In this document: positions 46,246-57,500 of the stretch, in pieces
Layout of the letters: each line of letters begins with the position of its first letter
Numbering within the stretch: position 1 is the stretch's first letter
Assembly (NCBI GenBank): GCA_965659665.1
Contig: CBFHWU010000015.1
Location: 157,954-221,953 of the forward strand
Direction of reading: 5' to 3'
Source of the DNA: CBFHWU01 sp965659665
GTDB taxonomy: Bacteria; Bacteroidota; Bacteroidia; Flavobacteriales; Flavobacteriaceae
Length of the DNA: 64,000 bases
Notes under the pieces: model-generated
Database searches by the model: none
What the model saw: only the letters and a program-made list of their open reading frames with translations
Told to the model about the DNA's origin: nothing
Program-made: the position numbers and the translations under genes

Positions 46246-46776
46246 ATGAATGCTAATAAAATAATGTGCTTAGTTTTTGTTATCGCTTTGATGTCCTCAT
46301 GTAGCAATGCACAATTAACAAGGCAAAACGCAAAGAAACAAATTATTAAAAATCTGGACTACCCCCAAAATGAATTACATGAATTAGTGGTGCAAGACCA
46401 ATCCATTTACAGGTATATGTTTGTTAAGCGATGGAAAAAATATGCTGATTTAGGATTACTAACCATTAATCAATACAATGGAGGTGTAAGTACTTTTCTT
46501 ACTCGTACAGGAGAAAAATATCGTTCTCAGGGGAAAACTCGATTTGGAGGATCAATTCTGGTAAAAGAAGCAGAATTACATTTTTTAGAAATTACAGGAA
46601 TAAAAAATGAAGATTACAGAGAACTCGGAGGTGGGCTTACAACCTATGTTGAGTACACGATTGAGCGTAGAAATATAACATCATTTGGTAAGGCAAATAA
46701 TCGTAAGCTAACTATTATTGAAAAACACGCAACATTTGTTAAATATGATGGTGGTTGGAGACTACAGAAAAAGTGA
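46246..46776 (+). CDS. Hypothetical lipoprotein
   Basis: 176-aa protein with a lipobox-type signal (VFVIALMSSCSNAQ, cysteine at residue 19). The mature part is mixed alpha/beta and basic, with TRQNAKKQIIKNLDYP, VKRWKKYADLGLLTINQY and a C-terminal EKHATFVKYDGGWRLQ that resembles the last strand of a small cone- or NTF2-like fold. No family recognised. Followed by a terminator, so it closes the small-gene cluster before the giant-protein operon. Confidence 0.7.
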   Translation: MNANKIMCLVFVIALMSSCSNAQLTRQNAKKQIIKNLDYPQNELHELVVQDQSIYRYMFVKRWKKYADLGLLTINQYNGGVSTFLTRTGEKYRSQGKTRFGGSILVKEAELHFLEITGIKNEDYRELGGGLTTYVEYTIERRNITSFGKANNRKLTIIEKHATFVKYDGGWRLQKK

Positions 46777-46811
46777 AACTAATTGGTAAACTTTTAATCA
46801 TGAAGTTCGTT

Positions 46812-46847
46812 AATCCCTGATAAGAATTTCTCTTATTGGGGATTTTT
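46812..46847 (+). terminator. Rho-independent terminator
   Basis: A 14-base stem (46812-46825 with 46831-46844) including two G-T pairs, a five-base loop and a short T tract. It separates the lipoprotein gene from the 1618-aa gene. Confidence 0.8.
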
Positions 46848-46951
46848 GTATATTTGAAGTAGGAGTGTTACCAACATCGTAATTGATGTGTCTAAAATAC
46901 TAGCCCAGTTATTTTAGTTTAAGTTGATATTTCCCCAAATCTTAATCTACT

Positions 46952-49900
46952 ATGTTTAGAAAAATTTCACTTCTTTGTTTTTTCTATTTTTGTTTTTTGA
47001 AAGCTACGGCTTTGCCGCTAACAAAGGATGTGGGTACATCAGAAAAAGAGCGTTCCTTTGAAGTCATAAAATCGACTCCATTAGAAAAGTTTGATAAAGG
47101 AATCAAAAAAAAGACCTACCCAACTTTATCAAACTTAAAGTATAGCAATGAACTTTCTTGGGAGAATATTGAAAAATACTACATAGTCTCAGATTCCATT
47201 GCTTCTGCAAGAGGCTTAGCAGAAAGTTCATTTGTCGCTATTGAGGGCAGTGGTTCTTGGGTTGATAATTTCACCAACGAAGACATACAGGAACTTCCAG
47301 TTGGCGTAAAACATACAAGAGAAAATATTGAATACGCCATCGGTATTACCGAGGCTACCTTTACAAAAGATTACACAGAACTTACTGTGTTTGCTCGAGT
47401 TCGTTTGCCACAAACAAATAGTAACGAATATCCAATAGAACTTTTTTTTGGAGCTAATAATGTAAAATTATCACATCAAGGTGGTATTATTGGAGATGCC
47501 AACTTAGTGTTGTTCGGAGATTTACATATTCCATTCAATGCAGGAAAGTGGATGCTTACCCTAAAAGGGGGTTTTGATTACAGATCAGGAAACGTAGAAA
47601 ATAAAACGTTTGTAACTATTGACTGTAGTGGAGTTAAAGAATTAGGGATTCAGGGAGAGGTTGAATTCTCAAGAGAGCTTATTCTACCTGTAGAGCCTAA
47701 TGGAAAGGTTGATGAAACCAAAACCATGACCAATACTGTTATTGAAACAGAAAAGGGGTCACAAACCATTCAAGTTCCCTATAGAGTAAAAGGGGTATTT
47801 AAAGTTATTGCTTCAGACTGGAACGATTTATTGGTAGGGATAGATTTACAACCTTTTGTACTAACAAAAAAGCGTAATAATATAGATTACAATGGGAATT
47901 TTCAATTTGCAGTTAATCAGGCTGTATTAGATTTTAGTGATTTAAGAAATGACCCAGCCATTTCATTTCCAGCTTACTACCATGAAAATGGTTTGTTATT
48001 TCCCAACGAACGATCTTGGCGAGGTGTTTATATTAATACGGTAGAAGTCAAACTACCAAAAGAATTTAAAACTTCAGAAACTATAAGCCAAGGAGATGGA
48101 CGTATTGCTTTTGGGGCACACCATCTTATTGTAGACAATTATGGGGTTTCAGGGACTTTCTATGCAGATAATGTCTTTTCGTTGGATGAAGGAAGAACGA
48201 ACGAAAGTAAGGCTTGGGCATATTCTTTAGATCATATAGAAGTGTCATTAGCGGCAAATAACTTCGTTGGAGCTGGGTTTGAAGGACGCATTTTGTTACC
48301 TGTGTCAAAAAACAAGAATACAACTAATAGTAGTGCAGATAAAATGGGTTTGCATTATGTGGGATTAATTTCACCTGAAGAGTACTTACTAAACGTAAGC
48401 ACTGATTCCACTATTGATTTTAATCTTTGGAAAGCCAAAGGGCAGTTGGAACCTAACAGCTCTATTGAGTTAGCTGTTCGTGAAGGGGAATTTAGGCCAA
48501 AAGCTACACTGCATGGTAGGTTGGCTATACGTGCTAACCAAGTCAACAGTTTAGAAAATGAGGGTAGTCAAGTTGAAACAAAAACAACTGATGAAGACGA
48601 AAATGCAAAAAAGCTGGTAGAATTTGATGGAATCGTATTTCAAAACCTAGTACTACAAACAGAATCTCCAGTATTCTCGGTTGATTATATGGGCTACCGA
48701 GATGAAGTGTCTCTTGCAGGGTTTCCAGTATCTATTTCTGATATAGGTATTACTTCCAATGACTATGAAGCTAATTTATATTTTGATTTAGCCATTAATT
48801 TAATGGGTGAAAACAACGGTTTTGCAGCCCAGACAAGCTTAGCCATATTAGGAACATTTGAAGAGGAAGACTACAAACAGAAATGGGAATTTGAAGGCAT
48901 AGATTTAGATGCGATTTTATTAGATGCTGATTTAGGAGGATTTTCTATGGAAGGAAGTCTAGCACTTATGAGCAATGACCCTGAATACGGAGATGGATTC
49001 GCAGCTAGTCTACAAGCAGAGTTCAAATCAGGAAAGGGAATAAAAGTCGCAGCTAAGGGTCTCTTTGGAAAAACAACATTTAGATATTGGCAATTTGATG
49101 CCATGGTAGATAATCTGCCACCTGGAACAGGCACGGGAATCGTTAATTTAGAGGGTTTTGCAGGTGGTGCTTCTTATCGAATGAAGCGTGCAGATTTCGG
49201 TTCTTCATTCTCTCCTACCGGAATCGGCTATATTCCTAATAGTAATTCGGGGTTAGGGGTAAAAGCCATGGTTATGTTTAATGCTGTTAAAAGGGAAGTC
49301 TTAAAAGGGGGAGCAGGTTTTGAAATCGCTTTTAATAAAAATGGCGGTGTGGATTTTTTAGGATTTTATGGACAAGCTACTTTTATGAATGTAGATATCC
49401 CAGGATTAGACAATGTTAGTGGTTTAATGGACAAGTTACAGGAAAACACTACTGCGAAAACAAAATTTCTTGGGGTTAGTAATGATAACGTAGGGGATTC
49501 TTGGGCAGGAAGAAATTTATTGGATAAAGCCGAAGGAGACTTCCCTCAAACACCAGATGAACAAATGTCTATAAGTGCCAAGGTTGGCATTACGTATGAT
49601 TTTCAGAATAATGTACTCCATGGCGAATTGGACACTTACATTAATGTTGCTGGAGGATTTGTACAAGGAAGAGGCTCAAGGGGACGTGCAGGATGGGCAG
49701 TTCTTCATTTTGCTCCAGAGGATTGGTATATTTATGTTGGAACTCCAGAAGATCGTTTGGGTTTACGTATGGGTGTAGGTCCTGTAAGTATTGAGTCTGG
49801 AGGTTACTTTATGGTAGGCTCTGTGCTGCCAGGCTCGCCTCCACCGCCACCTCTTGTTGCTCAAATATTAGGAGTTGAAGCTGATGAGCTTAATTATATG

Positions 49901-51808
49901 CGGGATGAAAATGCATTAAAAAGCGGAGGTGGATTTGCTTTTGGGTCAGACATCGCCATAGATACAGGAGATTTACGGTTCTTAATACTCTATGCACGCT
50001 TTCAAGCAGGTGCTGGCTTTGACATCATGCTTCGGGATTATGGCGAAGCGCAATGCTCCAACACAGGAGATCAAGTAGGAATTAATGGGTGGTATGCTAA
50101 TGGACAGGCTTATGCCTATTTGCAAGGCGAATTAGGAATACGAATCAAGTTGTTTTTTGTCAATAAAAAAATCCCCATCATACAAGGAGGTGCGGCAGTT
50201 TTGTTACAAGCCAAAGCACCAAATCCTATTTGGATGCGAGGCTACGTTGGGGGTAATTTTAATGTATTAGGCGGATTAGTTAAGGGAAAGTTCAGATTTA
50301 AATTAACTATAGGAAAAGAATGTGTTTTTGAAGATGCATCCCCTTTAGGCGGTATAAAAATTATTACAGATGTTGTTCCTGATGATGGTATTGATGACAT
50401 AGATGTATTTGCAATACCGCAAGCTACTTTTAGCATGAAAGTTGGGGAGCCTCTAATTATTCCTGAAGATGATGGTGATAAAACGTATAAAGTAATTTTA
50501 GAGAAATTTAGCATTTTACATGACGGACAAGAAATCCCAGGGGCATTAGAATGGTCTGCCTATAAGGATCGTGCCAATTTCGTTTCTACAGACATTTTGC
50601 CTCCTAATACACCATTAACGGTTCAAGTTGAAGTCAGTTTTAAAGAAAAAGTAAATGGAATTTTCCAAACCATTATGGTAGACGGGCAACCTGCTAAAGA
50701 ATTTAAAGAACATACATTTACTACAGGAGGCGCACCAGATTTTATACCATTGCATAACATCACTTATGCATATCCAGTAATTGATCAAAAATATTTCTTT
50801 GAAGATGAACACGAACAAGGCTATATTCAATTAAAACGAGGGCAAGACTATCTATTTGATGACGATGCATGGGAAAGCTTTATTGCGTTTACAAAAGAGA
50901 ATGAAGCCTCGTCTACTGATGTTACCTTTAATTACAATACGGCAGAAAATATACTTAACTATGATTTACCTAATGTGTTGCAATCTTCACAATATCATAT
51001 TGCAATTGCAAGTAGATTAAAAGGAAGTAATACGTCATCAAATGAAAATAAAACTACTAGTGAAAACGCAAACATTGGCGATACTACGGCAGGAGATAAC
51101 ACGGCAACCATTAAAACCAATCAGGCAGAAAGCGTATCAAAAGACGGAGAGATAGAACGACTAGCATACGATTTTGGAACTTCTGAATACAAGACGTTTA
51201 AAAGGAAGGTCAATTCGTTAAAGACCGAGGATTACAATTGGGGAGCTATTTATTCGGATGTTATTTATTTAACCAATAGGATAAATAGTCATGAACCTTT
51301 TGATATTCCAGAACTTATAGGCTCTGATTATACAAATAATATCCCCTTAGTAAGTGTTGAAGCAACTTTAGATGACGACTATTTCGTTGCTGATATAAAC
51401 CCGCCACTGTATGCTAAGTACCCCTTAGGCGGACAATACAACTTTCAACATCGAGACGGTGCAATTTTAGGAACACCACCTAAATTCGCCTTGCCGATTT
51501 TATCAAGCTATATAAACAACTTAGCTTATGAGGTAAATGAGAATATGTTACGCACCACCTTTCCTTTCCGCTACAATTTAGGTCTGGCTTACAAAGAAGA
51601 TTGGGTGGCTATGCAATCACATATAGTAAATGATTATGTAGATGGGTTGATATCAGATGCGAGTCCAGTGCTTAATTTTTTAGATTCAAGCTATTTATTT
51701 ATGCGTTATGGATTTTATAAAACAACATTACGGTATAAGCTTCCTGGTGGAATTAACGGCACAAGTGCTACATATAGATTTAAAAACCCGAACGATTTTA
51801 GAAATTAA
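46952..51808 (+). CDS. Giant exported protein of unknown function (1618 aa)
   Basis: Has a signal peptide (ISLLCFFYFCFLKATA, about residues 5-20). The body is almost wholly beta-rich, with many alternating segments such as VVLSGxxx-like glycine-rich strands (FEGRILLPVSKNKN, GFSMEGSLALMSNDP, GGGFAFGSDIAIDTG), a proline run PGSPPPPPLVAQ at about residue 960, and a likely Ig-like region at about 1150-1300 (ATFSMKVGEPLIIPED, TPLTVQVEVSFKEK). The C-terminus has no type IX sorting domain. I cannot assign a family. It heads the plus-strand run of large exported proteins, and gene order suggests it works with the TANFOR-like and SprB-repeat proteins downstream. Composition is as AT-rich as the core genes. 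Confidence 0.85.
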   Translation: MFRKISLLCFFYFCFLKATALPLTKDVGTSEKERSFEVIKSTPLEKFDKGIKKKTYPTLSNLKYSNELSWENIEKYYIVSDSIASARGLAESSFVAIEGSGSWVDNFTNEDIQELPVGVKHTRENIEYAIGITEATFTKDYTELTVFARVRLPQTNSNEYPIELFFGANNVKLSHQGGIIGDANLVLFGDLHIPFNAGKWMLTLKGGFDYRSGNVENKTFVTIDCSGVKELGIQGEVEFSRELILPVEPNGKVDETKTMTNTVIETEKGSQTIQVPYRVKGVFKVIASDWNDLLVGIDLQPFVLTKKRNNIDYNGNFQFAVNQAVLDFSDLRNDPAISFPAYYHENGLLFPNERSWRGVYINTVEVKLPKEFKTSETISQGDGRIAFGAHHLIVDNYGVSGTFYADNVFSLDEGRTNESKAWAYSLDHIEVSLAANNFVGAGFEGRILLPVSKNKNTTNSSADKMGLHYVGLISPEEYLLNVSTDSTIDFNLWKAKGQLEPNSSIELAVREGEFRPKATLHGRLAIRANQVNSLENEGSQVETKTTDEDENAKKLVEFDGIVFQNLVLQTESPVFSVDYMGYRDEVSLAGFPVSISDIGITSNDYEANLYFDLAINLMGENNGFAAQTSLAILGTFEEEDYKQKWEFEGIDLDAILLDADLGGFSMEGSLALMSNDPEYGDGFAASLQAEFKSGKGIKVAAKGLFGKTTFRYWQFDAMVDNLPPGTGTGIVNLEGFAGGASYRMKRADFGSSFSPTGIGYIPNSNSGLGVKAMVMFNAVKREVLKGGAGFEIAFNKNGGVDFLGFYGQATFMNVDIPGLDNVSGLMDKLQENTTAKTKFLGVSNDNVGDSWAGRNLLDKAEGDFPQTPDEQMSISAKVGITYDFQNNVLHGELDTYINVAGGFVQGRGSRGRAGWAVLHFAPEDWYIYVGTPEDRLGLRMGVGPVSIESGGYFMVGSVLPGSPPPPPLVAQILGVEADELNYMRDENALKSGGGFAFGSDIAIDTGDLRFLILYARFQAGAGFDIMLRDYGEAQCSNTGDQVGINGWYANGQAYAYLQGELGIRIKLFFVNKKIPIIQGGAAVLLQAKAPNPIWMRGYVGGNFNVLGGLVKGKFRFKLTIGKECVFEDASPLGGIKIITDVVPDDGIDDIDVFAIPQATFSMKVGEPLIIPEDDGDKTYKVILEKFSILHDGQEIPGALEWSAYKDRANFVSTDILPPNTPLTVQVEVSFKEKVNGIFQTIMVDGQPAKEFKEHTFTTGGAPDFIPLHNITYAYPVIDQKYFFEDEHEQGYIQLKRGQDYLFDDDAWESFIAFTKENEASSTDVTFNYNTAENILNYDLPNVLQSSQYHIAIASRLKGSNTSSNENKTTSENANIGDTTAGDNTATIKTNQAESVSKDGEIERLAYDFGTSEYKTFKRKVNSLKTEDYNWGAIYSDVIYLTNRINSHEPFDIPELIGSDYTNNIPLVSVEATLDDDYFVADINPPLYAKYPLGGQYNFQHRDGAILGTPPKFALPILSSYINNLAYEVNENMLRTTFPFRYNLGLAYKEDWVAMQSHIVNDYVDGLISDASPVLNFLDSSYLFMRYGFYKTTLRYKLPGGINGTSATYRFKNPNDFRN

Positions 51809-51892
51809 AAAAAAACTTAAAAGTAAACGTGAGAGCTTTTAAGCTTTTAAATCAAATCTCACAATAATAAGTAAAATCTAAATATACATAAC

Positions 51893-52357
51893 ATGAACAG
51901 ATTAAGTAAAATGAAAACAACAATTTTTTTGTTAACAGTAACCTTATCCGCAGCATTATTTACATCTTGTAAAGATGATGATGGAGGAAACGAATCATCA
52001 ATCGTTGGGACATGGAAAGAAGTTTCCTTCTCTGATGAAGAATTTAAAAATGGTGTATCTCAGGGTATCATTGATTCTGGAACGATAAGTGATCAAGATG
52101 CAATAACTTTTACCTTTAAGTCTGATGGTAAATTTGTTGAATCTTATATTGAATTATCCAAAACTGTAACGGATTCAGGAACGTATACAATTAAAGACAA
52201 TGTTCTTTCCATTACCTATGATGGTAGTTCTGATATAGAAGAAGTCGCTTTTACTGTAGCAGGAAATGTGCTAACTCTAGTGGTTACAGAAGAGTATACT
52301 GACAGTAATAATGATGTAATAAAATATGTTTCAACAATAATTTGTAACAGACAATAA
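51893..52357 (+). CDS. Lipocalin-like lipoprotein
   Basis: 154-aa protein with a lipoprotein signal (FLLTVTLSAALFTSCKDDD, lipid cysteine at about residue 26) and a single small beta-barrel typical of lipocalin-like domains: SSIVGTWKEVSFSDE at the start, TFTFKSDGKFVESY, SGTYTIKDNVLSITYDG and FTVAGNVLTLVV. An internal ATG at 51911 (MKTTIFLL) is an alternative start. Located between two large exported-protein genes and followed by a hairpin. Likely an outer-membrane-anchored small binding protein; ligand unknown. Confidence 0.8.
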   Translation: MNRLSKMKTTIFLLTVTLSAALFTSCKDDDGGNESSIVGTWKEVSFSDEEFKNGVSQGIIDSGTISDQDAITFTFKSDGKFVESYIELSKTVTDSGTYTIKDNVLSITYDGSSDIEEVAFTVAGNVLTLVVTEEYTDSNNDVIKYVSTIICNRQ

Positions 52358-52363
52358 ATAATT

Positions 52364-52398
52364 AAAAACTAGAGTGGTTTTTAACCGCTCTAGTTTTT
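52364..52398 (+). terminator. Strong hairpin with T tract inside the surface-protein cluster
   Basis: A 16-base stem (52364-52379 with 52383-52398) with one G-T pair, a three-base loop and five T. It lies only 17 bases before the next start codon, leaving little room for a new promoter, so it may attenuate rather than end transcription. Confidence 0.75.
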
Positions 52399-52415
52399 AA
52401 ATTTTAAACCCCAAA

Positions 52416-54497
52416 ATGTTGAATATTAATTATTTATATATTCCCATAGTCTGTTTGCTTTTCTTTCAAACAGGCTGGTCACAAGGTATAGTGCAAGACA
52501 GTTTACCAACTGTTAAGCTATTGTCTCGCGTTCAAGAAAATCAAATTTTATTGCGCTGGGCCGTTGATGCTCCTGTGGCTTGGAAACAGACAAACAGAAG
52601 TGGGTTTATTTTAGAAAAATATGTGTTTTCAAAAGACGGCCAACGTTTAGCAGAGCCACAAAAGCTATGGACGAAATCTATCACAGCAGATCCTTTGGAA
52701 ACTTGGCAAGACATTGTTGCTGAAAATGATTATGCTGCTATTATTGCCCAAGCTATTTATGGGGAGAGCTTTCAGGTTGATGGTAGCCAAGGAGCGTTGG
52801 CAGACATCGTTAATCTATCAAAAGAGGTGGAACAACGTTTTTCTTTTGCATTATTAGCTGCCGATATGAATTTTGAGGCAGCAACAAAGGCAGGTTGGGG
52901 TTTTGTAGATACAGATGTAAAACAAAACGAGCGTTATGTTTATAAGGTTAAATCGGCACTACCACAAGAAAAACTGGCAATCAAAAGCACTTCGGTCTTA
53001 GCAGGGTTAGATGATCATGAGCCTTTACCAGCCCCTATAGATTTGCAAGGCATTTTTGGCGATAAGAATGCAATCATTACTTGGGAGTATCAATTATTTA
53101 AAAGCATTTATACGTCTTATAATTTGGAACGTTCCAAAGACGGAAAAACATTTACGCCTTTAAGTAAAGAACCTTTGGTTAATCTTAATGACAAACCCGA
53201 TGCCCCTGCCAAACGTATGTACTATATCGATTCATTAGCTCATAATGATAAAACGTATTATTATAGAGTTAACGGCATATCGCCTTTTGGAGAAAAAGGA
53301 AGGTACTCGGATACGATTTCTGGGCAAGGGAAACCCATCTTACCATATACGCCACGAATTAGAGATTTTAGATTCACTAAAAACCAAAACGAAGCGGTTA
53401 TCATATGGGAGTTTCCTAAAGAAGGGGAAGCCATCACCGAAAAATTTCAATTAAACCAAGCAGAAAAAGATTCAGGGCCTTATGAGGTAGTAGTTGATAA
53501 TATCCCCGTTACCCAAAGAGAAATTACCTATTCCGATTTAGAACCTTCTAATTACGTTACCATTACGGCAGTAGGAAAAACACCCAAACAACAAAAAACA
53601 TCGTTTAGCACGTTAATTCAACCCATAGACTCCATCCCTCCGGCAATTCCTGTTGAATTGGAAGGGAAAATAGACAGCTTAGGTATTGCTAGATTCAATT
53701 GGAAAGCCAATTCCGAAAAAGACATACTAGGCTATCGTGTTTTTAGAGGATTTACAGAAAAAGAAGAACCTTCTCAATTAACGGTTTCTCCATTAGAAGC
53801 AAGTAAATTTATAGATACTGTAGAAGTTAAAAACTTAAACGCTAAGGTGTATTATCAAGTAGTTGCTGTAGACAAACGTTTTAATCATTCCAATAAATCG
53901 AAAGTATTGGTATTAGAAAAACCCGATGTCATTCCGCCCACAGCGCCCGTATTTTCAAATTATAAAGTAGAGAATGGCGAAGTAAAACTTACTTGGATAA
54001 ATTCTTCGGAAGAAAATGCAACACATATACTTACCAGAAAAAATCTGACCAATGAAGCGGAATGGGAAGTCATTTACAAAGCTACCGATACGGTTCAAAC
54101 CTTTACAGATAAAGAGGTAGCCGTTGACAAGAAATACCGTTACGCCATAAAAGCCATAGACAAAAGTGGCTTGGAATCCGTGCTTTCAACTCCATTAACC
54201 ATTGAGGTGATTGATTTAAAGCCCAAAGACTTGATTAAAGAAATCAATTTTAATGTGTATCGAGAGGACAATTATATAGAACTGTTCTGGCGTGCAGAGG
54301 ATAGTACAATTGCAGAATACACCATTTATAAACAAGAAAATGACAAAGACCCAACCACTTGGCGTATTGTTCCTGTACGTGTAAAAAGGATAACTGATGA
54401 AGCGGTTAATCCAAATGGAGTTTATACCTATCATATTAGAGGAACACTTACTAGTGGAAAATTTACTCAAGTGAAAACAGTGGAAATAAAATTTTAG
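52416..54497 (+). CDS. Exported fibronectin type III-repeat protein
   Basis: 693-aa protein with a signal peptide (YIPIVCLLFFQTGWSQG). Several fibronectin III-like modules are visible: about residues 200-290 (PAPIDLQGIFGDKNAIITWEY), 390-490 (PPAIPVELEGKIDSLG, FNWKANSEKDILGYRVFRG), 500-590 (PPTAPVFSNYKVENGEVKLTW) and a last one ending VKTVEIKF. The N-terminal 200 residues are of a different, unassigned type. No sorting domain or membrane anchor is seen, so retention would depend on partners. Four bases separate it from the SprB-repeat gene. Confidence 0.85.
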   Translation: MLNINYLYIPIVCLLFFQTGWSQGIVQDSLPTVKLLSRVQENQILLRWAVDAPVAWKQTNRSGFILEKYVFSKDGQRLAEPQKLWTKSITADPLETWQDIVAENDYAAIIAQAIYGESFQVDGSQGALADIVNLSKEVEQRFSFALLAADMNFEAATKAGWGFVDTDVKQNERYVYKVKSALPQEKLAIKSTSVLAGLDDHEPLPAPIDLQGIFGDKNAIITWEYQLFKSIYTSYNLERSKDGKTFTPLSKEPLVNLNDKPDAPAKRMYYIDSLAHNDKTYYYRVNGISPFGEKGRYSDTISGQGKPILPYTPRIRDFRFTKNQNEAVIIWEFPKEGEAITEKFQLNQAEKDSGPYEVVVDNIPVTQREITYSDLEPSNYVTITAVGKTPKQQKTSFSTLIQPIDSIPPAIPVELEGKIDSLGIARFNWKANSEKDILGYRVFRGFTEKEEPSQLTVSPLEASKFIDTVEVKNLNAKVYYQVVAVDKRFNHSNKSKVLVLEKPDVIPPTAPVFSNYKVENGEVKLTWINSSEENATHILTRKNLTNEAEWEVIYKATDTVQTFTDKEVAVDKKYRYAIKAIDKSGLESVLSTPLTIEVIDLKPKDLIKEINFNVYREDNYIELFWRAEDSTIAEYTIYKQENDKDPTTWRIVPVRVKRITDEAVNPNGVYTYHIRGTLTSGKFTQVKTVEIKF

Positions 54498-54500
54498 GTT

Positions 54501-57500
54501 ATGAGAAGAGTTTTGTTATTACTAGTTATTTTGATTGTTTCTTCATATTGTGTTTATGGGCAAATACAGAGTTATGAAATTAAATTAGATTTTTGGTTTA
54601 AAGTTGATAGAAATGTAAATAATAGAACAAGCTCAAATATGAGAATTATCTTATACTACTCTGATAACTCTACCGAGCAAATTTATCATAAGGATATTAG
54701 AGATAATACACATCAGCCATCAACAAATCTAATTTTAGTAAGAACTAAACGACCTATAAGATTCCACATAACTGGGTTTGTAAACTTTAGAAGTACTGGA
54801 GATGCTAGATGGGATAATAATATATACTTGAACAACGGTTGCTTAGATGAAAGTCGTTTCACTTATAACCATAGTGGGTTTCAAAATGACAGAATAGATT
54901 TTGATTATTCGTCAAGACCTATTTTGAATATCTCACAGCCAAACAATACATTAATCGGATTTGATGATAATTTTACTCTTTCTGTAGAAAATAACTCTTT
55001 GGGGTTTCCTACTACATTTTACAATTGGCAATATCAAACAGTAGCTACAGGAACTCCCTCATCTTCAGGATGGTCAAATATGTCTTCCACCACAAATGGA
55101 CAATCATCTTTTTCAATAAAACCGTCAACTTTTTTAAACACTAGCCAAATTGGTAAACGAGTTTACTTTAGAATAAAAACATGTAATGATTTAGTTTCTG
55201 ATAATGTTATTTTTTATGATTTAAGGCCTTCTTCCCCACATATTTCTTTAGTGAGCCCCACTCCTGTACAATGTTTTGAAGAAGAAAACGGAAGCATAAA
55301 AATCAACTTCGACAGGGCATTAACTACTGGAGAGTTACTTAGTATTTCAATGACCAATACCACTACAAGTGTTGACTATTCAGAAGAAAATATTACAGCA
55401 TTGTCTACCGATAATTCATATACTATAAATAATTTACCTCCAGGAGATTACACCTTACGATTATTAGGTTCAGCACCAGGTTATAATGGTCAAATGTTTA
55501 ATACTTATACAGATGGTCCCGACCATAATACGACTTTTACCATCAACGAACCCACACCTTTGGAGTTCTCTTTTACAAAAACAGATGTTTGGTGTAACGG
55601 AGGTAGTGACGGAGAGATAGCAATAACGGCGCACGGAGGTCAAAACTTTCAAACGTATGAATATATGCTCCGAGAAGTAGGAGATACTTCAGAAAACTGG
55701 ACAACTTTTTCAACTACAGCTTCATATCCAAATATAGAAATAACAGAAAACGTTACTGGATTACTTCCTAAAACTTATGAGCTACAAGTAAGAGATTCCA
55801 ATGGCTGTGTTGCAGGAGTCATCCAAAGAGATAGCGGTGGACAAATAGTCGGTTTGGGTGCAGAAATCACAGAGACTATAGAAATCACAGAACCCGATAA
55901 TCCAGTGGCAGTTGATTTTGTTTATCATGAAGAACCCACAGCATTTGGCTTTTCAGACGGACGTATTCGAGCACAAATTACAGGAGGAACTCCATTGGCA
56001 AACGGTACGTATAACTACACCTGGATACATGAAAATGGAACGGCTTGGACAACCTTTACAAACGTTGTTGACACTACAGATGGATGGTTTTTAACCTTAG
56101 AGAGTGCTATAACAGGCAAATATACATTAACCGTAACCGATGCAAACCATACCAGTGCTACAGATAAGGATGGGTGTACAATTGCAGCCGCTGAGTTTAC
56201 ATTAAACGAACCTCCTTTGTTAAAACTATCACTTACTGAAACCAATCCTATTTCGTGCAATAACACCAATACTTTTAGCGACCCTTTTAGCGATGGGGAG
56301 TTAACAGCAACCGCCTTAGGAGGCGTGCCTCTAGATCCTTCAGACAATAATGGGCTAGATTATTATTATACTTGGAAAAAAGAAACAAGTCCTGACGTTT
56401 GGACAGTATTAGCATCACAAACTACCGAAGTAGCTTCAGGTTTAGATGTTGGGAATTATGCAGTGAATATAGTTGATGCCAATGGTATTACTGTAGGCAC
56501 AGCATCAGGAAACATCATTACCCCTGTTGACGTTACTAAAGAGATTAGACAACCTGAATTATTAAAAATAGAGTTAAGCAAAATAGATGTGTTTTGTAAC
56601 CAAGGAAATGATGGGAGTATAGATGCAACAATTACAGGAGGTACTGGGAGCTATACAATTGAGTGGAGTACAGGAGCAACTACCGAAGATATAGACACAT
56701 TAGTTGCAGGAACATACACGATTGATGTTGTAGATGAAAAAGGTTGTCAGGCACAAGCAACCATTACCATTGATGAGCCAACAAATCCATTAGAGATTAA
56801 CTACACTTTCTTTGCGCCAACTTTTACAGGAGCAACAAATGGATGGATAGAGGCAACTGTCAAAGGGGGTACTCCATTAGATTCAGGAGCTTACACCTAC
56901 ATTTGGGAAGATAGTAGAGGAATAAACTTAAATGCACAAGTCACTGAAATTATAAATCCTACTAGTTATGTCATCAAGCTTAATGACCTTGGAGCAGGAA
57001 TCTATAACCTGACCATTGAGGATAAAAACCACCCTTTGGCAATTAATGCAACAAATTGTACGATAATAAAAAGTCCTTATGAGCTTTTTGAGCCGGAACC
57101 GTTACAATCAACACTACAATTACACACCCCCATTTCGTGTAATAGTGCCAATACTTATGGCGACCCGTATAGTGATGGTGCCTTAGAAGTTATTGCTGAA
57201 GGAGGCGTCCAGTTAGCCCCAACAGATAACAATGGTTTGCCCTATTATTTTACTTGGAAAAAAGAGACAAGTCCTGGGGTTTGGACGATATTGACCACAC
57301 AGACAACAAACATAGCTACTAATTTAGATGCAGGTAATTACGCCGTAAATATCAAAGATGCCAATGGCATTGTTATTGGTGTTTATGTAAACAATCTATT
57401 GGCAAATGCTACAGATGTAACCTATCTGTTTGAAGAACCACCATTATTGGAATTAAGCATTGAAAAACAAGATGTGTATTGCTTTAGTGGAAGTGATAGT

